DNA from: Acinetobacter tandoii DSM 14970 = CIP 107469
GTDB taxonomy: Bacteria; Pseudomonadota; Gammaproteobacteria; Pseudomonadales; Moraxellaceae
Assembly: GCF_000400735.1 (NCBI RefSeq)
Contig: NZ_KE007367.1
Coordinates: 486,672 to 550,671 of the forward strand
Direction: 5' to 3'
DNA length: 64,000 nt
Below are positions 18,791 through 29,124 of the stretch, in pieces (position 1 is the first letter of the stretch; every line of letters begins with the position of its first letter). The notes beneath the pieces were generated by a model. The model was not told the origin of the DNA. It saw nothing but the letters and a program-made list of their open reading frames with translations, and searched no databases. The translations under genes were made by a program, and so were the position numbers.

Positions 18791-21730
18791 ATGACTGTAG
18801 ATGTGACTGAAACTATTTCTCAAACTGTACATCCAGCGTTTCAGTTGATTCGTCAACACCATGTTGAAGCCTTAGATATTTTAGTGACTGAATACCAGCA
18901 TAAAGTGACTGGTGCGGTACATTATCATCTTGCGACTAATCATGATGAAAATGTGTTCTTGGTGGCTTTTCGTACTCAGCCCATGGATTCAAAAGGTGAA
19001 GCACATATTTTAGAACACACAGCATTGTGTGGTTCAGAAAAATTCCCAGTGCGTGATCCATTCTTTTTAATGATTCGTCGTTCATTAAATACCTTTATGA
19101 ATGCCTTTACTGCTGCGGATTGGACAGCGTATCCATTTGCGACACAGAATAAAAAAGATTTCCAGAATTTGCTTGAAGTGTATTTAGATGCTGCTTTTGC
19201 TGCTAATTTGAATCCATTAGATTTTGCGCAAGAAGGTATTCGTATTGAGCTTGAAAATGGTGAGCCAGTATATAAAGGTGTGGTTTTTAATGAAATGAAA
19301 GGAGCGATGAGCTCACCCTCAGATCAGTTATATCATCAGTTAGCACATCACTTATTTCCTGAAACCACCTATCACTATAATTCAGGTGGGGACCCTAAAG
19401 ATATTCCAGATTTAACTTACGATGAGTTAGTGCGTTTCTATAAGTCACACTACCATCCAAGTAATGCAGTTTTTATGACCTTTGGTAATGAATCTGCCTA
19501 CAACTTACAAGAACAATTTGAAACTTTGGCATTGGCGAAGTTTTCAAAAGGTGAAACGCTCTTTTCTAAAGAAGAGCGTCGTTTGACTGCACCACTTGAA
19601 GTGACTGAAACTTATGCAGTGGACGCAGAAGATTTAAAAGACAAGACTTACCATATTATTTCGTGGTTATTGCCTAAAGCCAGTGAGATCAAACTGCGCT
19701 TAGGAATGCGCCTTGTAGAAGGTGTATTGTTGGAAGATTCAGCTTCTCCGCTACGCCATTATTTAGAGACTTGCGGTTATGCGCAGTCTACAGGCCCAAT
19801 TATGGGTGTAGATGACTCTAACTATGAAATGACCTTCTACTGTGGCGTACAAGGTTCAAACCCTGAGCATGCCGCAGAGTTTAAAGCAGGTGTATTTAAA
19901 GTTTTAGAAGATGTGGCTTCGAAACCTGTCGATCAAAACATGGTCGATGCGATTTTACATCAAATTGAATTACATCAACGTGAAATCAATGGTGATGGCA
20001 TGCCGTATGGTCTAAGCCTCATTTTAAATGGTTTAGGTAGTGTTATTCACCACAGTGATCCAATCACAGTGTGGGATGTAGACTCAGCGATTGCTGCAGT
20101 GAAAGAAGAATTGAAAGATCCAATGTGGTTATCAAACTTGATCAAAACACATTTGATTGATAACCCTCATCGTGTCCAAATGACTTTAGTGCCTGACGCA
20201 AACAAATCTGCGGTAGAAGCGGCGGCAGAAAAAGCGCGTTTAGCAGCCATAGGTGCTCAACTGACAGATGCTGAAAAAGCAGAAATTCAGGCGCAAACTG
20301 AAGCATTGAAAGTTCGCCAAGATACACCAGATGATCTTAACCTTCTGCCAAAAGTAGGTTTAGAAGATGTACCTGTGGAACTACAAATTGTACAAGGGCA
20401 ATTGCGTGAGATTATCTCAAACCGTATTGATTACCCGTTAAACCTTTATCATGCGGGTACGAATGGTATTTACTACAATCAGGTGCTGATTGAAATTCCG
20501 CAAGAGGTGGTGCAATCACCATACTTTAACTTGTTATCTATTTTGATGGGTGAAGTTGGTGCGGGGCAGTATGACTATCTTCAACTACAACAACTGCAAA
20601 CTGCAGTGAGTGGTGGTTTGGGGATGGGGGCATCTTTACGCTCTAAAGTCGATGATAAACACAAGATTAGTGCATGGTTAACTTTGACCACTAAATCGTT
20701 GGTGAGTAATTTTGATAGTATTGCTTTGTTAAAGTTGGCGTTTGAACAACTCCGCTTTGATGAGAAAGATCGAATCATTGAGTTATTACAGCAACGTAAA
20801 ACGCGTTGGGCATCGCGTCTTTCGGGTTCAGGGCATAGTTATGCTATGCAAATTGCGGGACGTAACCACAGCGCTTTAGCGCAACGTGACTATCATAATA
20901 CAGGCTTAGGTGCATTAAATTGGTTAGGCGATTTGGTCGGTCGAATTGAAAAAGATGCAGCAGCTTATGATGATTTAATCAATGAATTAAAAGCGATTCA
21001 TTTGAAACTTTTACAAGCACCAAAACAGTTCTTATTGGTCTGTGAAGAACATCAGTCAGACCGTTTGGTTGAAGAAGTGCAAAATGTTTGGGACAAGTTA
21101 GATGTTCCTCAGCATAGCGTTGCGCTTAAAGCTGTTGAACAGGTCAATAACCATGCAAATGAAGCATGGTTAATTCAAGCCAATGTACAGTTCTGTGCAT
21201 CTGCATACCCAGCGGTAGATGTTGCACACGCTGATGCAGCGCCACTCATGGTATTGGCAGCATATTTACGTAATGGTTTCTTACATAGCGCAATCCGTGA
21301 AAAAGGTGGAGCTTACGGTGGGGGTGCAAGTTATGACGGTAACGCTTGTTCTTTCCGTTTCTATAGCTACCGTGACCCACGCTTAGCAGAAACATTTAAT
21401 GATTTTGAAGCCAGTGTGGCTTGGTTGTTGAATACTGAGCAACAACCGCATCAGTTGGAAGAGGCTATTTTAGGTCTGATTGCTTCAATGGATAAACCTG
21501 GCTCACCAGCGGGCGAAGCTATTACTGCGTGTTATTCATTATTACATGCACGTACCCCTGCATTCCGTAAGCAATTACGTGAACGTTTATTGGCTGTGAC
21601 ATTAGATGACTTGAAGCGTGTAGCGGAACAATATTTGCTTAATCAAGAAGCCAATAAAGCTGTTGTGGCTCCGATGGCGAAAAAAGATGAATTGTTAGCA
21701 TTAGGCTTCCAAATTCATCAAGTGAATTAA
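18791..21730 (+). CDS. M16C-family metallopeptidase (PreP/insulinase-like)
   Basis: This is a large zinc peptidase of 979 residues with the two-halved insulinase fold. The inverted zinc motif HILEH (HxxEH) is near residue 75, and the third ligand is the Glu in VVFNEMKGA about 80 residues later. The length and the HTALCGSEKFPVRDPF segment fit the M16C (presequence protease) group, which degrades peptides in a closed chamber. There is no signal peptide, so it is presumably cytoplasmic. ATG 18791 has AGGAG six bases upstream and is chosen over an ATG 20 codons earlier. pldA follows 24 bases downstream. Confidence 0.9.
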   Translation: MTVDVTETISQTVHPAFQLIRQHHVEALDILVTEYQHKVTGAVHYHLATNHDENVFLVAFRTQPMDSKGEAHILEHTALCGSEKFPVRDPFFLMIRRSLNTFMNAFTAADWTAYPFATQNKKDFQNLLEVYLDAAFAANLNPLDFAQEGIRIELENGEPVYKGVVFNEMKGAMSSPSDQLYHQLAHHLFPETTYHYNSGGDPKDIPDLTYDELVRFYKSHYHPSNAVFMTFGNESAYNLQEQFETLALAKFSKGETLFSKEERRLTAPLEVTETYAVDAEDLKDKTYHIISWLLPKASEIKLRLGMRLVEGVLLEDSASPLRHYLETCGYAQSTGPIMGVDDSNYEMTFYCGVQGSNPEHAAEFKAGVFKVLEDVASKPVDQNMVDAILHQIELHQREINGDGMPYGLSLILNGLGSVIHHSDPITVWDVDSAIAAVKEELKDPMWLSNLIKTHLIDNPHRVQMTLVPDANKSAVEAAAEKARLAAIGAQLTDAEKAEIQAQTEALKVRQDTPDDLNLLPKVGLEDVPVELQIVQGQLREIISNRIDYPLNLYHAGTNGIYYNQVLIEIPQEVVQSPYFNLLSILMGEVGAGQYDYLQLQQLQTAVSGGLGMGASLRSKVDDKHKISAWLTLTTKSLVSNFDSIALLKLAFEQLRFDEKDRIIELLQQRKTRWASRLSGSGHSYAMQIAGRNHSALAQRDYHNTGLGALNWLGDLVGRIEKDAAAYDDLINELKAIHLKLLQAPKQFLLVCEEHQSDRLVEEVQNVWDKLDVPQHSVALKAVEQVNNHANEAWLIQANVQFCASAYPAVDVAHADAAPLMVLAAYLRNGFLHSAIREKGGAYGGGASYDGNACSFRFYSYRDPRLAETFNDFEASVAWLLNTEQQPHQLEEAILGLIASMDKPGSPAGEAITACYSLLHARTPAFRKQLRERLLAVTLDDLKRVAEQYLLNQEANKAVVAPMAKKDELLALGFQIHQVN

Positions 21731-21754
21731 TACAATAAGAAAAGGGGTGTGTTT

Positions 21755-22894
21755 ATGGCGTTCAAATCATTTGAACGTGGTGTGCTATCGCTGAGTGTTA
21801 TTATGCTCAGCTCAGCATATACTGCTGCCTATGCGCAAGATCCAGTAGAAAAAATCTCACCTGCGAGTCCAGAAGCTTGTGTAGGTTTGGAGTCTAATGC
21901 AGATCGATTAGCTTGTTATGATGCTGTATTTAAGGTACCTGTAACTGAAGTAAAACCAAAGGTTGAGGAGCCTGTTTTAGTCAAGCAAGCTGCAGCGAAA
22001 CAGGAACCACAAAGCTCGGAAAAACAAGGCGGCAGTTTTAGCAATTTATTTGCACTGGAAGGGCCTAAAATCGACCCAAATCAATCTTTGCTAGATAAAC
22101 GCTGGGAACTATCTCCGGACAGTAAATTAGGCACTTGGAATATTCGTGCTTATAAGCCTGTATATTTGTTGCCTGTGTTTTGGTCAAGCAAGAAAAATGA
22201 ATTTCCAGATAGTCCAAACCCGCGTAATACCGTGGATGAAGACCAAAACTTAAAATCGACTGAGGCGAAATTTCAAATTTCACTCAAGACCAAAGCTGTA
22301 GAAAATTTATTTGGTGATAATGGTGATCTTTGGGTGGGATACACGCAGTCTTCACGTTGGCAAGTTTACAACGAAGATGAGTCGCGCCCATTTCGTGAAA
22401 CCAATTATGAGCCTGAAGCGAGTTTAATGTTTCGCACCAATTATGAAATTTTGGGTTTGAATGCACGTTTATTTGGAATTACCTTAAACCACCAGTCTAA
22501 TGGTCGTTCAGATCCTCTATCGCGTAGTTGGAACAGAGCAATTTTGAATTTAGGTTTTGAGCGCGACAACTTTGCTTTGATGATCCGTCCTTGGTATCGT
22601 TTTGATGAAAATGCTAAAGATGATAACAATCCAGATATCAAAGATTATGTGGGACGGGGCGACATCACAGCATTTTACCGTAAAGATGATCATGATTTTT
22701 CTTTAATGTTACGCCATTCTTTAAAAGGCGGAGATGATTCTCACGGTGCAGTTCAATTTGATTGGTCTTTTCCAATTCATGGCAAATTGCGTGGTCAATT
22801 CCAGTTGTTTGATGGTTATGGTGAAAGTTTGATTGATTATAATCATCGAGCAACTTATGTCGGTTTAGGGGTATCGTTACTGAATTGGTACTGA
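21755..22894 (+). CDS. pldA: outer-membrane phospholipase A1
   Basis: This is an outer-membrane beta-barrel phospholipase (OMPLA) of 379 residues. A signal peptide ends at about AAYA (residues 24-27). A Pro/Lys-rich linker follows, then the barrel. The catalytic segment LNHQSNGRSDPLSRSWNR contains the His and Ser (HQS) of the OMPLA active site near residue 245. It ends in a barrel-type C-terminus with a terminal aromatic residue. ATG 21755 has AAGGGG seven bases upstream. It removes mislocalised phospholipids from the outer leaflet and may be cotranscribed with the M16 gene. Confidence 0.92.
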   Translation: MAFKSFERGVLSLSVIMLSSAYTAAYAQDPVEKISPASPEACVGLESNADRLACYDAVFKVPVTEVKPKVEEPVLVKQAAAKQEPQSSEKQGGSFSNLFALEGPKIDPNQSLLDKRWELSPDSKLGTWNIRAYKPVYLLPVFWSSKKNEFPDSPNPRNTVDEDQNLKSTEAKFQISLKTKAVENLFGDNGDLWVGYTQSSRWQVYNEDESRPFRETNYEPEASLMFRTNYEILGLNARLFGITLNHQSNGRSDPLSRSWNRAILNLGFERDNFALMIRPWYRFDENAKDDNNPDIKDYVGRGDITAFYRKDDHDFSLMLRHSLKGGDDSHGAVQFDWSFPIHGKLRGQFQLFDGYGESLIDYNHRATYVGLGVSLLNWY

Positions 22895-22913
22895 TACTTT
22901 TTGAGTAAGTTTT

Positions 22914-22945
22914 AAAAGCCTGAAATTTTAATTTCAGGCTTTTTT
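22914..22945 (+). terminator. terminator of pldA
   Basis: The stem AAAAGCCTGAAAT / ATTTCAGGCTTTT with loop TTTA is followed by a T run, 20 bases after the pldA stop. Confidence 0.92.
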
Positions 22946-23166
22946 AGTTGGAATTATTTCTAATTTTTTTGCTGTTTTGAGTCCTTTATTTGTCAGTATT
23001 CTGTGTTGTAAATTACACGTACTCACTCACTGAAAAAGAGTTTGTATTCACTTTAAATTTGACATTATTTGAGCTTCGCTCATGGTTTATCCGTACAGAA
23101 TAGAATTGAATGCCGCTTAATTTTTCAAACATTTTCTCTTTTGAGTAACAATCCATCCTGAATCCT

Positions 23167-24507
23167 TCAACCGATCTGAATATCCGTAGGTGGATGTTTT
23201 AAACGTGTTTTCTTTGGCGTGGCAATCATATACGCCAAAGTAAGTGGGCCAAGACGGCCAGCAAACATGAGGAGCATTAAGGTTATTTGGCTGGCAGGTT
23301 GTAAGTCGGAAGTAATACCACGTGATAGACCAACGGTACAGGCTGCTGATACAGCCTCAAAGAGTAAATCGAGAAAATGGTGTTTGGGCTCTAAGAGCAA
23401 TAAGGTCAAAAAACCCATAAATACCAACATGGCAGTAATAGACACTACAGCCATTGCTTTAAATGAAGTATTTTGCGGTATCGAAAAATTAAAAATACGT
23501 ATTTCATCAGCACGGCGTAAAAAGCTCACTACGCTTAAAGTGACGACAATAAAAGTACCGACTTTAATACCGCCCGCCGTACTTAAAGAACCTCCACCAA
23601 TAAACATCAGCACCATAGTGACCAGTGCGGATGCATCGGTCATGTCGCCCACATTCAAACTGTTAAATCCTGAGGAGCGCGGAACTGTCGCATGGAACCA
23701 TGCATTAACAGCTTGTTCCATCGTGCTCATCGGAGCTAGAGTAAGAGGGTTATTGGCTTCTAATAGCCAAAATACTACAAAGGCAAATAGATTAAGACCA
23801 GCAATAGTTAATAAAATTAGTTTGCTATTCGGACTGAGTTTTTTCCAGCTTCTTTGCTGTTTAATGTCCATTAAGACCAAGAAACCAATCCCACCAATGA
23901 TATACAGCATGCTAATAGTAAATGTAATGAAATATTGGCTAGAAAAGTCCATTAAACTATTGGGAAATAAAGAAAACCCACCATTGTTAAATGCGGAAAC
24001 ACTGTAAAAAGCTGCATAAAAGAAAGCTTTTAAGAAATCATATTCTTGCATCCAAGCGATAGTGAGAATGAATGTGCCGATAGCTTCGAAAAATAATGAG
24101 TACAGTAGAACCGCTTTAATGGTGTGCGAAACCTTAGATAAACTGGTATGGCCAATAGTCTCCTGCGCCATAATTTGCTGTTTTAATCCAATTTTATTTG
24201 AAAGGCTCATCACCGCTAAAATTGCGAAAGTCATAAAGCCTAAACCTCCGCATTGCAGTAATAGCATAATGATGACTTTGCCAAATACCGTATAAGCCTC
24301 ACCAACATTCACGGCAGACAGACCAGTAATGGTCACTGCTGAAGTTGCGGTAAATAACGCGTGAATCCATGACAAGTCGCCATGATGGGCAATAGGTAAT
24401 TTGAGTAGTAAAGTTCCCATCAGAATAAAACTTAAAAAACCAAGTGCTAATAAGCTTGGAGGACTTAAGTTGACTGTATTTTTTGGTTTTTTTCGTATTG
24501 TTTTCAT
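23167..24507 (-). CDS. ktrB: potassium channel subunit KtrB (TrkH family)
   Basis: This is a potassium-translocating membrane subunit of 446 residues with four M1-P-M2 repeats. The four selectivity-loop glycines appear in TSAVTITGLS, VSAFNNGGFS, TVPRSSGFNS and SAACTVGLSRG. ATG 24507 is chosen because it lies one base after the stop of ktrA. The longer frame would run through the ktrA coding sequence. It works with the cytosolic gating ring KtrA. Confidence 0.9.
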   Translation of the reverse strand: MKTIRKKPKNTVNLSPPSLLALGFLSFILMGTLLLKLPIAHHGDLSWIHALFTATSAVTITGLSAVNVGEAYTVFGKVIIMLLLQCGGLGFMTFAILAVMSLSNKIGLKQQIMAQETIGHTSLSKVSHTIKAVLLYSLFFEAIGTFILTIAWMQEYDFLKAFFYAAFYSVSAFNNGGFSLFPNSLMDFSSQYFITFTISMLYIIGGIGFLVLMDIKQQRSWKKLSPNSKLILLTIAGLNLFAFVVFWLLEANNPLTLAPMSTMEQAVNAWFHATVPRSSGFNSLNVGDMTDASALVTMVLMFIGGGSLSTAGGIKVGTFIVVTLSVVSFLRRADEIRIFNFSIPQNTSFKAMAVVSITAMLVFMGFLTLLLLEPKHHFLDLLFEAVSAACTVGLSRGITSDLQPASQITLMLLMFAGRLGPLTLAYMIATPKKTRLKHPPTDIQIG

Positions 24508-24508
24508 A

Positions 24509-25159
24509 TTATTTAAAACGATTCGATAATTTTCGTAATTGTTCCAGATGACCCTCAACGACAATAATATCGCCACGCTGTAATATCAAATTGGGGTCTA
24601 CCTGATATAAAAGATCTTTGCCACGCTTATGTAAGATGACATTAACTTCAGGATTGTATTCACAAATTGTCTGAAAACGAGTGCCATGTAAATTGTCTTT
24701 AACTTCAATTTTTACTATATAACGATCATCTTCCAGAGACATGTAACGACTGACCATTGGATAGCTGAGTGACTGAGCAACACGGACGCCCATATCCTCT
24801 TCTGGATGAATAATTTTATCGATGCCTAAATGGCTCAGGATCATATGGTGAGATTTTGATTTTGCTTTTACCCAAATTTTTTCGATGCCCATATTCTTGA
24901 GATGTAAAACACAAAGAATACTGGCTTCAATATCTTCGCCGATGGCGACTACAACAGCATCACAGTTTTGGATGTTTAATTCATTGAGTACGTGTTCATC
25001 GGTTGCATCTGCAATTACAGCATGAGTGAGGACATCAGAAATGTTTTCTACATACTTTTTATTGCTATCGATTCCCAGTACATCATGCTTTAACTCAACC
25101 AATTCAGTTGCAACAGTTGCACCAAAACTTCCTAAACCAATCACTGCAAATTGAGCCAT
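24509..25159 (-). CDS. ktrA: potassium uptake gating subunit KtrA (RCK domain)
   Basis: This is a cytosolic RCK protein of 216 residues. An N-terminal Rossmann domain with VIGLGSFGATVA (residues 5-16) and VLGIDSNKKYVEN binds ATP/ADP. An RCK-C half (about residues 140-215) follows. It forms the ring that opens KtrB. It is the first gene of ktrA-ktrB, with the genes one base apart. Confidence 0.9.
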   Translation of the reverse strand: MAQFAVIGLGSFGATVATELVELKHDVLGIDSNKKYVENISDVLTHAVIADATDEHVLNELNIQNCDAVVVAIGEDIEASILCVLHLKNMGIEKIWVKAKSKSHHMILSHLGIDKIIHPEEDMGVRVAQSLSYPMVSRYMSLEDDRYIVKIEVKDNLHGTRFQTICEYNPEVNVILHKRGKDLLYQVDPNLILQRGDIIVVEGHLEQLRKLSNRFK

Positions 25160-25312
25160 GTTAGGTCCTTATCTTGTTAGGTGTATTATTATTTACACAT
25201 TTGAATTTCATAATGTCTAATCATAGCGTTAATTGATGCTTGAAATGAAGTTTTGCTGTATCGACTGTGCATTTAGTAAAAGCAAAATGACTAAAATAAT
25301 TAGGGTTTTAAC

Positions 25313-25855
25313 ATGAATGAAAAGAAAATTTATAAGCAGTTAACAAAATGGTTTCCTGAGTTGAAGCAGAATCCATTGCCTAAAAAAAAGCATCGCGCAA
25401 AAGCGGAGTACTTTTTAACTTGGTTAAATTCTCAGGAGAGTGAACAAGCTGTTGAATATATGATGGGACTGAATATTCATCAATATTTGGAAAATGGACT
25501 GGCAGAACATCCTTTTTTTCAGCACATGACCACTGAAATTGAAATGGTGCAAGCACAAATACAATCACGTGCAGATCCGATTTTAAAACACTATGAGCAA
25601 TTTGAGCATGTGATTGGGCGTTTTTATCGGGTACAAGATCAAATTTTAGAAATCATTTTGGACGAAATTTATAAATTTCTAAAATTGCAGAATTTCGCAC
25701 TATTGTTGCTTTGGGGTAAAGAACATTATTGGTTGGCCGTGCCGAATCAACCAAAAAAAATTGAAGTATTCTGTGAGCTATTTAATCGGCAATTCGATGA
25801 GGCGGGTTTGAAAGTAGAAAAATATCAACCTTCAGAAATGTCTTGGTCTATTTGA
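25313..25855 (+). CDS. hypothetical protein, 180 residues
   Basis: I do not recognise a domain. The protein is soluble, helical and rich in Gln, Glu and Lys, with no signal peptide. A hydrophobic stretch FALLLLWGKEHYWLAVP lies near residue 130, followed by a possible beta strand (KIEVFCELF). The ATG is in good context and the codon use matches the neighbouring genes, so it is likely a real Acinetobacter gene. It is convergent with ilvA and shares a bidirectional terminator. Confidence 0.65.
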   Translation: MNEKKIYKQLTKWFPELKQNPLPKKKHRAKAEYFLTWLNSQESEQAVEYMMGLNIHQYLENGLAEHPFFQHMTTEIEMVQAQIQSRADPILKHYEQFEHVIGRFYRVQDQILEIILDEIYKFLKLQNFALLLLWGKEHYWLAVPNQPKKIEVFCELFNRQFDEAGLKVEKYQPSEMSWSI

Positions 25856-25858
25856 ATG

Positions 25859-25887
25859 ACAAACAGAGCCCTAAAGACTCTGTTTGT
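25859..25887. terminator. bidirectional hairpin between hypothetical gene and ilvA
   Basis: A 10-bp perfect inverted repeat (ACAAACAGAG / CTCTGTTTGT) with a 9-base loop lies between convergent genes. Confidence 0.75.
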
Positions 25888-25901
25888 ATAAGTTCGATGG
25901 A

Positions 25902-27440
25902 TTATTTTAAGAAGCGTTGGTAACCAAGATTGTTGGTAATTTCCACGTATGGATAAGTGATGCTTTCTAATGTTTCAATTAAACCATCTGGGTTTTGTTT
26001 GGCATCGCTGGCTTCTAAACCGACCAAAACACGACCTTCGGCAGCACCGTGGTTACGGTAGTGGAAGAGGGTAATGTTATGAGTTGGTCCTAAACGCTCA
26101 AGGAATGTCAGTAATGCACCTGGACGCTCTGGGAACTCGACACGGAATAAACGCTCATTTTCTAAGTCAGCATGACCACCGACCAAGTAACGGATGTGTA
26201 GTTTTGCAACTTCATCATCAGAAAGGTCGTCTACATCATATTGAGTCTTCAGTAATTCATGAATGTCATGACGTTCTTTTTCACCATTTTTTAGGCTAAT
26301 GCCTACAAAAACTTGTGCGGCAGATGCATTGCTTGCACGATAGTTAAACTCGGTGATGTTACGACCTTGTAGTGCACGACAGAATTTGAGGAAAGAACCT
26401 TTTTCTTCTGGAATAGTTACTGCAAAAATCGCTTCTTTGTGTTCACCGAGTTCGGTGCGCTCTGCGATATAGCGTAAGCGGTCAAAGTTCATGTTTGCAC
26501 CGCAAACAATTGACACCATGTTTTTACCGTGAATATTGTGCTCTTCAACGTATTTTTTAATGCCAGCTAAAGCCATTGCACCAGAAGGTTCGACAATGCT
26601 ACGACATTCGTCATAAGTATCTTTAATGGCTGCACAAATTTCGTCAGTGTTTACTAGAACGACTTCACGCTCAACAATAGGCCCAGAGTTGTCCGATTTT
26701 TGCAATTGTAAGACTTCAAATGGCTTTTCACCAATTTGTGCAACGGCTGTACCATCGGCAAATAGACCAACTTGAGGCAGAATCACACGCTCATTGGCTT
26801 CAAATGCTGCTTTTAAACAAGCCGATTCGTCATATTCAACAGGAATAATTTTGACATGCGGCGCAACATCGCCTAAATAAGCTGCAATACCTGCAATGAG
26901 ACCGCCACCACCAACGGCAACAAATACATATTCGACATCACGCCATTGACGTAAAATTTCATTGGCAATGGTGCCTTGACCCGCCATGACCAGTTCATCG
27001 TCATAAGGGGGAATAAACGTCATACCTTCATCTTTGGCACATTGAATCGCATATTTATTGGCAACATCGAATGAATCACCATGTAGAACGACTTCTCCAC
27101 CCAAGCGTTTTACTGCTTGTACTTTAATGTCAGGTGTCGTTTTTGGCATGACAATAATGGCGCGAATACCTAACTTTTGACCAGATAAAGCCACGCCTTG
27201 AGCATGGTTACCTGCTGAAGCAGTAATAACGCCACGTTCCAACTGAGATTTCGGTAATTGACTAATACGGTTATACGCACCGCGTAGTTTGAAAGAAAAG
27301 ACAGGTTGTAAGTCTTCGCGTTTAAAGCGAATGTTGTTGTTTAGCTTTTCACTAATTCGTGGCGCTGCTTCGAGTGGGGTTTCGATTGCAACGTCATACA
27401 CCGTTGCTTGTAAAATTTGTCGAACCAAACGAGACAGCAT
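25902..27440 (-). CDS. ilvA: threonine dehydratase, biosynthetic
   Basis: IlvA deaminates threonine to 2-oxobutanoate, the first step to isoleucine. It is a PLP enzyme of 512 residues. The PLP lysine is in FSFKLRGAYN near residue 50 and the phosphate-binding loop is VGGGGLIAG near 178. The C-terminal third holds two ACT-like regulatory modules, so feedback inhibition by isoleucine is expected. This is the biosynthetic, not the catabolic, form. It is divergent from rpiA with about 105 bases between starts. Confidence 0.95.
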   Translation of the reverse strand: MLSRLVRQILQATVYDVAIETPLEAAPRISEKLNNNIRFKREDLQPVFSFKLRGAYNRISQLPKSQLERGVITASAGNHAQGVALSGQKLGIRAIIVMPKTTPDIKVQAVKRLGGEVVLHGDSFDVANKYAIQCAKDEGMTFIPPYDDELVMAGQGTIANEILRQWRDVEYVFVAVGGGGLIAGIAAYLGDVAPHVKIIPVEYDESACLKAAFEANERVILPQVGLFADGTAVAQIGEKPFEVLQLQKSDNSGPIVEREVVLVNTDEICAAIKDTYDECRSIVEPSGAMALAGIKKYVEEHNIHGKNMVSIVCGANMNFDRLRYIAERTELGEHKEAIFAVTIPEEKGSFLKFCRALQGRNITEFNYRASNASAAQVFVGISLKNGEKERHDIHELLKTQYDVDDLSDDEVAKLHIRYLVGGHADLENERLFRVEFPERPGALLTFLERLGPTHNITLFHYRNHGAAEGRVLVGLEASDAKQNPDGLIETLESITYPYVEITNNLGYQRFLK

Positions 27441-27545
27441 GTTAATTTTCCATCTAACAGTTTAAAATAGGCGCTTATTGTAACAAACCCCTACACATTT
27501 GCGTTTTAAAATTGCGCAAAACGTGAAAAAAAGTTGAGTGATGTC

Positions 27546-28217
27546 ATGAGTCTATATGCAACCCAAGATGAGAAAAAACAAGCAGCAGCGAAAGCCGCTT
27601 TAAAACACTTACCAAAAGGTGGCATTTTAGGGGTAGGTACAGGCAGTACCGTTAATTTTTTAATTGAACTTTTACCAGAGCTTCAACTTGAAGCGGCAGT
27701 AGCAAGTTCAGAAGCAACTGCAGAACGTCTAAAGAAACTCGGTATTGAAGTGGTTGATATGAATCATGTCGGTGGCTTGGATGCTTATGTTGATGGTGCA
27801 GACGAAATTGACCGTCATATGCATATGATTAAAGGCGGCGGTGCTGCTTTAACTCGTGAAAAGATTGTGGCATCAATTGCAAAGAAATTTGTGTGTATTG
27901 TTGATGATTCGAAATGGGTTGAACAATTGGGTCGTGAGTTCCCATTACCTGTAGAAGTGATTCCAATGGCGCGTTCGGCTGTAGCACGTAAAATCGTGAG
28001 CTTGGGCGGTGACCCAGTTTACCGTGAAGGTGTAGTGACAGATAACGGCAATGTTATTTTAGATGTTTATAACTTGAATATTCTAAATGCGCTTGAACTT
28101 GAAAAGACTATCAATAACATTCCGGGTGTGGTGTGTAACGGCATTTTTGCGTTAAATAAAGCGGATATCGCTATAGTTGCAACAGACAACGGCATTGAAG
28201 AACGTACTGCTGTTTAA
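27546..28217 (+). CDS. rpiA: ribose-5-phosphate isomerase A
   Basis: RpiA interconverts ribose-5-phosphate and ribulose-5-phosphate in the pentose phosphate pathway. The 223 residues include the phosphate-binding [14 protein letters not shown], the catalytic [21 protein letters not shown] (Asp and Glu) and [15 protein letters not shown] 27546 matches the known start MSLYATQ in Acinetobacter; a TTG four codons upstream is also open. The GC-rich hairpin after the stop probably ends the transcript. Confidence 0.94.
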   Translation: MSLYATQDEKKQAAAKAALKHLPKGGILGVGTGSTVNFLIELLPELQLEAAVASSEATAERLKKLGIEVVDMNHVGGLDAYVDGADEIDRHMHMIKGGGAALTREKIVASIAKKFVCIVDDSKWVEQLGREFPLPVEVIPMARSAVARKIVSLGGDPVYREGVVTDNGNVILDVYNLNILNALELEKTINNIPGVVCNGIFALNKADIAIVATDNGIEERTAV

Positions 28218-28230
28218 AAAATCCTCCCTG

Positions 28231-28253
28231 ACCCTCCTTTGAAAAAGGAGGGT
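28231..28253 (+). terminator. GC-rich hairpin after rpiA
   Basis: A 10-bp perfect stem ACCCTCCTTT / AAAGGAGGGT with loop GAA. It lacks a long T run. It looks like the short CCTCC-type intergenic hairpin that I recall as repeated in Acinetobacter genomes, so it may be a dispersed repeat acting as a terminator. Confidence 0.55.
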
Positions 28254-28343
28254 AGTTTCTCTATTTGAGCTAACAATTTAAGTCATGTTTTAACTTTTAG
28301 CTTAAAGTGAAGACTGAATAATCTAAATAAAATTTCAAAATAA

Positions 28344-29024
28344 ATGACCCATACACTGCCAGAAATCCAAATCACCCATCATGCACGCGCAACACGTTTA
28401 AGATTACGTGTAGAGCCAACACAAATTCGTTTAACTGTTCCAAAGATTTGTACAAAAAAACAGATTCAGGCTTTTTTACAGCAGTCTGAGCAATGGATGA
28501 TTGAGACTTGGCAGAAACAGCAAAAAAAATCAGGACAGCTTGACCGAAGCCTGCCGATACAATTGAACCTATTTAATCTAGAGCAACCTTTACCAGTAAT
28601 TTATAAAACACAAAAGCAATCTTTTATTTTTGATGAACAAAATCATCAGCTTTGGGTGAGTGAGCGACAACCAGAACAATATCTCAAAGCATTTGTGATT
28701 GCCTATGCTAAGCATCATTTACAACATTTTCTAAAACAAGTCAGTTATGAGATCGGTTTGGAATATTCGGCTTGTAATATTCGACAAGCAAAAAGCCGTT
28801 GGGGTAGTTGTAGTGCGAAGCATGACATTATGTTGAATAGTGGTTTAGTATTGTTTCCACGGGAAATTACGCGCTATGTGTGTGTGCATGAATTGGTACA
28901 TACGGTTTACTTTGATCATAGTGTACATTTTTGGGCAAAAGTGGCTGAATATGATCCAAATTTTAAGTCGCATCGTCATACATTAAAAAATACAGCATTG
29001 CCGTTTTGGTGGTTCTCTTCTTGA
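28344..29024 (+). CDS. YgjP-like M48-type metallopeptidase (DUF45)
   Basis: This is a predicted zinc metallopeptidase of 226 residues of the YgjP/SprT-like group. The zinc motif HELVHTVYFDHSVHFW (HExxH plus a third His) is near residue 186. The preceding RQAKSRWGSCSAKHDIMLN is the usual family signature. The N-terminal half is a basic strand-rich region. It has no signal peptide and no known substrate. It stands alone between rpiA and the diguanylate cyclase gene. Confidence 0.85.
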   Translation: MTHTLPEIQITHHARATRLRLRVEPTQIRLTVPKICTKKQIQAFLQQSEQWMIETWQKQQKKSGQLDRSLPIQLNLFNLEQPLPVIYKTQKQSFIFDEQNHQLWVSERQPEQYLKAFVIAYAKHHLQHFLKQVSYEIGLEYSACNIRQAKSRWGSCSAKHDIMLNSGLVLFPREITRYVCVHELVHTVYFDHSVHFWAKVAEYDPNFKSHRHTLKNTALPFWWFSS

Positions 29025-29124
29025 AAAAGCTAAATTTTATGATGTGATTAATCTGATAGATTTGAGTTTGAATGAGTAAATAAATCATCTACACTGCGAT
29101 TACTTTTAGTACAAGCTTTTAGTC

